Source: Ruegeria_B marisflavi
GTDB taxonomy: Bacteria > Pseudomonadota > Alphaproteobacteria > Rhodobacterales > Rhodobacteraceae
NCBI RefSeq assembly: GCF_025673445.1
Contig: NZ_JAOVQN010000017.1
Coordinates: 54,735 to 118,734 of the forward strand
DNA: 64,000 nucleotides
Direction: 5' to 3'
Made by a program: the position numbers and the translations under genes. The notes below the pieces were generated by a model. It saw nothing but the letters and a program-made list of their open reading frames with translations. It did no database searches and was not told the DNA's origin. The first letter of the stretch is position 1, and the number at the start of each line of letters is the position of its first letter. Shown here one piece after another: positions 60,085-64,000 of this stretch.

Positions 60085-60486
60085 CTAGTCTGTGTTCCCT
60101 CCTTTGATGGGCACAACTTGACTAGCGTCAACCAAGATCAATTGCAGGCAATTGCGTCTGAAAGTTAGTGTCAAAATGGCACGAATGTGACGCTCCAACC
60201 TTTTTGAATGTCTGCTGGGCCACCGCGACCCGGCCCGCCGGGCGCGCGAGCTTGTTGAGCCCAATAAGACGTTTGCCAAACGGGTCGTTTTCGATTGCCA
60301 AAAAAATTCAGCTTCGCTGCCTAGAGCTCTAAAGATTGTCATCAGACCGTATGCCGCCGCGTCCAGCCTTTGCTTGCTTTCCCAATGTTGAACCGCCTTG
60401 TGAGATAGCCCGGCACGTCGAGCTACTTCCCTTTGGGAAAAACCGGCTTCAGTCCGTTTCGCGTTTAGCTCTGCGCCCGATTTCAC
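60085..60486 (-). CDS. XRE regulator (island copy 2), C-terminus degenerate or diverged
   Basis: A 133-aa protein from GTG 60486. Residues 4-60 repeat copy 1 closely (GAELNAKRTEAGFSQREVARRAGLSHKAVQHWESKQRLDAAAYG). After residue 60 the sequence no longer matches copy 1: the Cys motif and HGG-x-STGP end are missing and replaced by a basic, low-complexity run (SSRARRAGSRWPSRHSKRLERH), which suggests a frameshift or fusion to noncoding DNA. It is divergent from the Rap1a/Tai-like gene (111-bp gap), the same layout as copy 1. Confidence 0.7.
   Translation of the reverse strand: MKSGAELNAKRTEAGFSQREVARRAGLSHKAVQHWESKQRLDAAAYGLMTIFRALGSEAEFFWQSKTTRLANVLLGSTSSRARRAGSRWPSRHSKRLERHIRAILTLTFRRNCLQLILVDASQVVPIKGGNTD
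60390..60419. repeat. 30-nt direct repeat inside XRE paralogues (copy 2)
   Basis: Identical to 56365-56394; lies at the same place within the helix-turn-helix coding region of copy 2. Confidence 0.9.
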
Positions 60487-60597
60487 TGTGTGACCGTACC
60501 CTGTGTGGAATGCCTAGTGGCTTAGAATAATACGAAATCTTTGGCGGGAATGAAACGAGTTGCTAGAGTTAGTCAACGGATGCCAAGGGAGAAACCA

Positions 60598-60996
60598 ATG
60601 TTCATCAGACGACTGTTCTTGACTTGTGTTCTCGCAACATTCGGTTCCCAAAACATAGCAGAACCCTTTTCGGGAAATGACATACTGCACGCTTGCGAAG
60701 GCGGAGAAGCCACTGTTCAGCAAGGGTTCTGTTTCGGTTATGTTTTCGGTGCGGTTGAGGGCTTGAAATGGGGCGCCCTGATTGGCGTCGTGTCGAAATC
60801 CTCCGGTGAGATTGACTCAGAGCAGTTTGATTTCTTGTCTAGCGCGGCTTTAGGTTTCTGCATTCCGCCAACCGTGGAAAACGGACAGGTGCTGGATATC
60901 GTCGTAAGATACCTAGTTGAAACCCCCGAAAAGCGCCATGAATCAGCGCGCACACTTATCCAGTCAGCATTGGCATCCAGTTTTCCCTGCTCTTAA
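60598..60996 (+). CDS. Rap1a/Tai-family immunity-like exported protein
   Basis: A 132-aa protein with a signal peptide (FIRRLFLTCVLATFGSQNIAEP). The Rap1a/Tai pattern is visible: LHACEGG, then GFCFGYVFGAVEGLKWG, then LGFCIPPTVENGQVLDIVVRYLVETPEKRHESARTLIQSALASSFPCS, with four conserved Cys. Proteins of this family neutralise type VI amidase effectors in the periplasm. No effector or T6SS gene is here, so it is an orphan immunity-like gene. AAGGGAGAAACC precedes ATG 60598. Divergent from XRE copy 2. Confidence 0.82.
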   Translation: MFIRRLFLTCVLATFGSQNIAEPFSGNDILHACEGGEATVQQGFCFGYVFGAVEGLKWGALIGVVSKSSGEIDSEQFDFLSSAALGFCIPPTVENGQVLDIVVRYLVETPEKRHESARTLIQSALASSFPCS

Positions 60997-61054
60997 GTCT
61001 TGGCGCGAGCGAAGCGATACAGCCTATGGCTAGATGTATATATGTCCGGGTTTT

Positions 61055-61157
61055 TGTGACGCGAAAACTTGGGTTTCGGGCTTCCGCGTCACAATCAGTG
61101 TGACACTTACGCCCGGCCTGAGCCGGTTTTGGAGCGAAGCGTCACAATATTTGTGTC
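61055..61157. repeat. iteron-like cluster of GCGTCACAA words
   Basis: TTGTGACGCG (61055-61064) faces CGCGTCACAA (61085-61094); GTCACA-ATCAG-TGTGAC (61088-61104) is an inverted pair; GCGTCACAA (61139-61147) faces TTGTGTC (61151-61157). Four strong matches to GTCACAA lie in about 100 bp at the 3' end of the 61107-61571 gene. Confidence 0.7.
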
Positions 61158-61571
61158 GGGGTGTCCTGTTTTTTGTGCGGGGGTTTTGTTTTCGCGCCAC
61201 CGAACAAACGCCTTCCCGGCTGGCTTCCCGTCCGTTGTAGGCAATTCTTCCAAGGCCCAGATCGACGCCTTGCCAATGCCCGATGGGCCAAGATAAGGCG
61301 CTTGTGTCATGCGGATGAAGCCGCGTTCCTGTAGAACGTCGAACCAAGGCCCGACCGTGTTGCGGTGAACGCTTAGGGCTTTGGCCGCGTCCCTGTGGCT
61401 CAGGATTATGTTGCCGTTGTTGCTACCGTTGTAGCGGCGCTTCAGTTCGACATAGAGAGCGCGGGGGCCGGGAGGCATAGTTGCCCATGCCTCCGTCGCT
61501 TGCAGCCATTCGGGAAGCTGGACATGACGTCCAACTCCCTTCTTGTGATGCTTGTATGGTTTGCGGACCAT
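61107..61571 (-). CDS. winged-helix protein of the island maintenance module
   Basis: A 154-aa protein. Its middle ALYVELKRRYNGSNNGNIILSHRDAAKALSVHRNTVGPWFDVLQERGFIRMTQAPY is a MarR/replication-initiator-like winged helix; ends are basic. Similar small proteins sit beside integrase and AlpA genes in rhodobacterial tRNA islands. It may start replication after excision or regulate the module. It begins with an ATG overlapping the stop of the upstream 41-aa ORF (TAATG). The iteron-like words lie in its last 40 codons and just beyond. Confidence 0.75.
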   Translation of the reverse strand: MVRKPYKHHKKGVGRHVQLPEWLQATEAWATMPPGPRALYVELKRRYNGSNNGNIILSHRDAAKALSVHRNTVGPWFDVLQERGFIRMTQAPYLGPSGIGKASIWALEELPTTDGKPAGKAFVRWRENKTPAQKTGHPDTNIVTLRSKTGSGRA

Positions 61572-61696
61572 TAGTTCACCACCTTGTTGTGGCGTAGATC
61601 TGCGATGGTGCGCGCCAAGTGTTCTGGAAGGCCATATTGATGGCGCAGACGGCGCTCCAGGCGCTCATGCGGTGTGTCCGGTGCCTTGTGCTTCAT
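61571..61696 (-). CDS. 41-aa coupled small ORF
   Basis: A 41-codon frame on the minus strand: ATG at 61696 overlaps the upstream stop (TAATG) and its TAA at 61571-61573 overlaps the downstream ATG in the same way. The product is basic and helical (ERLERRLRHQYGLPEHLARTIADLRHN). Double stop-start coupling inside a polycistronic module is strong evidence that it is translated. Function unknown; possibly a DNA-binding or partner subunit. Confidence 0.75.
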   Translation of the reverse strand: MKHKAPDTPHERLERRLRHQYGLPEHLARTIADLRHNKVVN

Positions 61697-62004
61697 TACG
61701 CCGCCTCAGTTCCGCCAGCGCGCTCTACGCGGCATTTAAGGACATATCGGGCATGTGTTCCCTTGAAGGGGCCGCCGTGCGGTTCTGTGACCGTTTCAAT
61801 GGGCACGCCCAGCTTGCGCAAGTTATGGACGTAACCGCTCCACCTCGGGCCGGGAGTGTCTATGGGTGTGCAGCCCTGTTCGCCCGATGCAATCAAGCAT
61901 TCCAGCGCCCAGCGGTCACGGCCCGAGACCGTGACGACGAGTGCTTGGTTACTGTCCAAAAGGATTTTGAAAGGGGCATCGCCCCAGTTGGTTTTTTCAG
62001 CCAT
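61696..62004 (-). CDS. winged-helix domain-containing small protein
   Basis: A 102-aa protein starting MAEKTNWGDAPFKIL at 62004. The pattern FKILLDSNQALVVTVSGRDRWALECLIASGEQGCTPIDTPGPRWSGYVHNLRKLGVPIETVTEPHGG is a recognisable winged-helix family found next to integrases in alphaproteobacterial islands. Probably a DNA-binding regulator of excision. An ATG 87 bp upstream is in frame but would extend into the AlpA promoter region. Confidence 0.8.
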   Translation of the reverse strand: MAEKTNWGDAPFKILLDSNQALVVTVSGRDRWALECLIASGEQGCTPIDTPGPRWSGYVHNLRKLGVPIETVTEPHGGPFKGTHARYVLKCRVERAGGTEAA

Positions 62005-62113
62005 TGTGGCCTCCGATATTGATCCACGGAGGCGCTGGGCGTATGTAGGGGGAGTATCCGCCAAGATATATTCCCGCCCCGGCCCATGCACCTAGCGTGG
62101 AATGGGGTGGGTC

Positions 62114-62284
62114 TTACTCGGCCAAGTTCGAAATCATCGCATCGATTTCCTCTTCGACCCAATAAAGGCGCGAACCAAGCTTGCGCGGTTTTGGCAGGCG
62201 ACCTAACGAGATATCCCTGTAGATCGAGCTTCGGCCTCGCCCGGCCAGCTTGTTTCTCAGTTCGTTAAATCCGATTAGTTTCAT
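62114..62284 (-). CDS. AlpA-family excisionase/regulator
   Basis: A 56-aa protein starting at ATG 62284. MKLIGFNELRNKLAGRGRSSIYRDISLGRLPKPRKLGSRLYWVEEEIDAMI is the typical AlpA/MerR-like helix-turn-helix: the GRxxSxIYR recognition helix, then the wing KPRKLGSRLYW and VEEEIDAMI. Such proteins switch on integrases and help excision. First gene of the island's maintenance operon. Confidence 0.9.
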   Translation of the reverse strand: MKLIGFNELRNKLAGRGRSSIYRDISLGRLPKPRKLGSRLYWVEEEIDAMISNLAE

Positions 62285-62534
62285 TCCATTTCCTATGTTG
62301 CCACTGGGTTTCATTGTGTCCCGTGATTCTAACTGCGGGCATGGAGTCGGCCAAGATGTATGTTTCTTGGGTACAAGCTGTGCATAACTTCTGCTCGCAA
62401 TATGTTGCGGGTAGCTTTGTGGGTGAATCTACATTTTGCGATAAATTTTGACTATTCCATTTGTTTGAGGTGGTTTCTTCGTTGTGGATAACTCAAACAT
62501 TTTGGTTCGCGTGGCGAGAAAAATTGATCTTCAA

Positions 62535-63734
62535 TCAAAGCAAGGTGAATTTTTTGTAAGAAATTTTTTCGCTACCGGCGTGAAGGTGAAGCGCCCATCG
62601 CTCCATTAGTGCCTGCCGTTGCTCCAAGTAATCTGTTCGACGGTAGGCCCGTTCGACTGCGCCGCCTGTTACATGGCCCAGCGCCGTTTCGGCTACTTCG
62701 AAGGGGACGCTTTGCGTTTCGGCCACCCAATCGCGGAAGCTGGACCGGAAGCCGTGCGGGCGTTCGGCCATGCCGCGCCGTTCCATGAATTTGCTCATGG
62801 TCATGTCGGATATGACGCCCTTGCGGACACTAGGAAAAAGGAAGCCGTCGCGGGCAAAGGGTTTTGCCTGTTCAATCACGTTCAAGGCTTCTTGCGACAG
62901 GGGAACACGAAACTCGCTTGTGGCGTCCTTGCGGCCTTTCATCGCTTCTGCCGGGATGGTCCAGATATCGCCGTCGATCTGATCAAAGCGGATATGCCGG
63001 ATAGGATGGGAGCGTGCCGCCGTTAGGATAAGCAGTCGCAGGGCCAGTTCGGTAATCGTGCCGCCGTCTAAGCTTTGATAGAAAGAGGGTACGTCCGGCC
63101 AAGGCAGGGCAGGGATATGTTGGGCCTTGTGGCGCTGTTTACCGAGAAGGGCGCGCGCTTTGTCAGTGGCCTGTAAATCGACGTCTAGGCCCAGCGCCGC
63201 CGCGTGTCGCAGGCAGATGCTTAGACGGTTGAGCGCCTTTCGCGCCGTATCGGCCTTGTCGTGCCAGATCGGGGCCAGCGTGTCGCGGATATCCTGTTGG
63301 TCCAGATCGGCCACAGGCACCTTGCCCAGTTTTGGAAGCACATGGATTTCAAGGGGGCTGAACCACCGGCCCGCCTTGCCGTCGCCTTTTAGTTCCGCCT
63401 TGCGGCTTTCGAAGGCATCACGGGCGATATCCGCAAGCAGATGCATGTTGCGCGCCTGTTCGCGCCTCTGACGTTCCCGCTGCTTGATAGGGTCCAACCC
63501 CTGCCGCACTAGCGCGCGGGCGTGTTCGGCGTCCTGGCGGGCTTGTTTCAGCGATACCTCGGGGTAGGGGCCAAGCCCCATCTCGCGCCTACGGCCATGA
63601 ACATGAACCCGAAGAACCCATTGCGCGCCGCCGTCAGGTCGCTTGTGCAGCCACAGGCCACCACCATCCGAGTATTTTCCCGGCTGCGCCGCCTTGGCCG
63701 CCTTGTCATTCAGCTTGTTGAGAGTGCGGGACAT
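62535..63734 (-). CDS. tyrosine-type site-specific integrase
   Basis: A 399-aa phage-type integrase with the DUF4102 arm-binding N-terminus (LNDKAAKAAQPGKYSDGGGLWLHKRPDGGAQWVLRV...GLGPYPEVSLKQARQDAEHARALVRQGLDPI). Catalytic residues: Arg241 (TAARSHPIRH), His327-x-x-Arg330 (HGFRSSFRDW), His354 (LGHV), nucleophile Tyr364 (ERAYRRTDY). GGGGGACTG precedes ATG 63734. It integrates the island into the 3' end of tRNA-Thr; attR lies 143 bp upstream of its start. Confidence 0.95.
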   Translation of the reverse strand: MSRTLNKLNDKAAKAAQPGKYSDGGGLWLHKRPDGGAQWVLRVHVHGRRREMGLGPYPEVSLKQARQDAEHARALVRQGLDPIKQRERQRREQARNMHLLADIARDAFESRKAELKGDGKAGRWFSPLEIHVLPKLGKVPVADLDQQDIRDTLAPIWHDKADTARKALNRLSICLRHAAALGLDVDLQATDKARALLGKQRHKAQHIPALPWPDVPSFYQSLDGGTITELALRLLILTAARSHPIRHIRFDQIDGDIWTIPAEAMKGRKDATSEFRVPLSQEALNVIEQAKPFARDGFLFPSVRKGVISDMTMSKFMERRGMAERPHGFRSSFRDWVAETQSVPFEVAETALGHVTGGAVERAYRRTDYLEQRQALMERWALHLHAGSEKISYKKFTLL

Positions 63735-63876
63735 TCAGTCCCCCTTTCTGTCCACCCGCAACATATAGTATATAGTGGGTCAGGGTGGAATACCCTGAAA
63801 CAGGTAATCCCCTAAAAATATGGTCTTAGCGCAGTTTTGTAGTCATGGTGGGGCATCAAGATATAGGGATATGATG

Positions 63877-63895
63877 CCGTGTGGGGGCACCATTT
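63877..63895. repeat. attR, right border repeat
   Basis: CCGTGTGGGGGCACCATTT, identical to attL. It is a tRNA-Thr 3' fragment only, with no cloverleaf upstream. Confidence 0.92.
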
Positions 63896-63944
63896 TTAAC
63901 TGAAGATCCAACGCTCATAATTAGTTCGTCCTGAACAACGCTTT

Positions 63945-63964
63945 CAGGCGGCTGTAAGCGCCTG
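63945..63964. terminator. hairpin at the right edge
   Basis: CAGGCG-gctgtaag-CGCCTG, a short stem in chromosomal DNA right of attR. No T-run; may be the 3' hairpin of a gene beyond the window. Nothing else is recognisable after 63896. Confidence 0.4.
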
Positions 63965-64000
63965 ACGTGGTCGATCCGGGCGGGTCATGGCGTTCAGAAT

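Larger units (their letters stand above)
55891..63895. mobile_element. 8-kb integrative island in tRNA-Thr
   Basis: A tyrosine integrase at the far end faces inward, and a 19-bp direct repeat (55891-55909 and 63877-63895) of the tRNA 3' end bounds the element, 7,986 bp repeat start to repeat start. The left copy keeps the tRNA intact. Genes inside differ in base use from the flanks and include an AlpA-like protein, winged-helix proteins, XRE regulators and exported enzymes. No conjugation or phage structural genes are present, so it is probably mobilised by a helper or is immobile. Confidence 0.92.

Noticed and set aside
55961..63734. Island as an intact prophage
   Set aside because: An integrase and regulators are present but no terminase, capsid, tail or lysis genes.
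63877..63895. Second tRNA gene at the right end
   Set aside because: Only the last 16 bases of the tRNA are repeated; there is no cloverleaf upstream, so it is attR.

Overview
The window looks like chromosomal DNA of a marine Roseobacter-group alphaproteobacterium, most like Ruegeria. I infer this from the high-GC coding style, a complete sox cluster in Paracoccus/roseobacter order (soxT-R-S / soxV-W-X-Y-Z-A-B-C-D-E-F), clpPX, accBC, an NDUFA12-type complex I accessory gene, a DUF2312/GapR-like gene and an ScfR-type regulator. No database could be searched, so family names rest on motifs I can read in the translations.

Layout. 1-5.5 kb: ornithine-cyclodeaminase-family gene (cut by the window edge), class III sirtuin, low-molecular-weight tyrosine phosphatase, GNAT acetyltransferase, then a LysR regulator divergent from a histidinol-dehydrogenase-family enzyme, with a palindromic T-N11-A operator between them. 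5.6-11.7 kb: a patchy stretch with palindromic (REP-like) repeats, an unknown 399-aa protein carrying a GDNGGPPLDD motif, lepA, a 118-bp tandem array of palindromes, an AT-rich AlbA_2/Schlafen-type gene, an orphan Phd antitoxin and a 760-bp non-coding region full of hairpins and DnaA-box-like sites. 11.7-14.7 kb: zinc uptake (znuBC-zur divergent from znuA, with two Zur-box palindromes between). 14.7-26.8 kb: thiosulfate/sulfide oxidation (sox), with near-identical ATTCACA-NN-TGTGAAT palindromes upstream of soxX and soxB that I take as SoxR operators.

26.8-39.6 kb: GlxA-type AraC regulator, clpP-clpX, Rid-family protein, NDUFA12-like gene, mlaD, DUF2155, aat, accC-accB, PAS-LuxR regulator divergent from a thiolase/acyl-CoA synthetase/3-hydroxybutyrate-dehydrogenase-like operon, and a glycosyltransferase. 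39.6-46.5 kb: a liv-type ABC transporter (livJHMGF, minus strand) divergent from an ScfR-family regulator. 46.5-51.2 kb: response regulator, small two-helix membrane protein and solute-symporter/histidine-kinase fusion (CbrX/CbrA-like), then a FliM/FliN-like protein. 51.2-53.4 kb: a second sulfur locus (Blh/ETHE1-type metallo-hydrolase, split YeeE/YedE transporter, DUF442 sulfurtransferase/phosphatase). 53.5-55.4 kb: small genes, one preceded by an FNR-type palindrome.

55.8-63.9 kb: tRNA-Thr(UGU) followed by an 8-kb integrated island. Its tyrosine integrase lies at the far end and a 19-bp direct repeat of the tRNA 3' end marks both borders. Cargo: two paralogous XRE regulators, each divergent from a gene for an exported protein (a thermonuclease and a Rap1a/Tai-type immunity-like protein), an exported S1 protease, an M48 lipoprotein protease, a tiny Cys/His-rich exported protein, and an accessory module (winged-helix genes, a 41-aa coupled small ORF, AlpA-like protein) with an iteron-like cluster. 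The paired regulator/exported-protein modules are the most likely place for an undescribed system.
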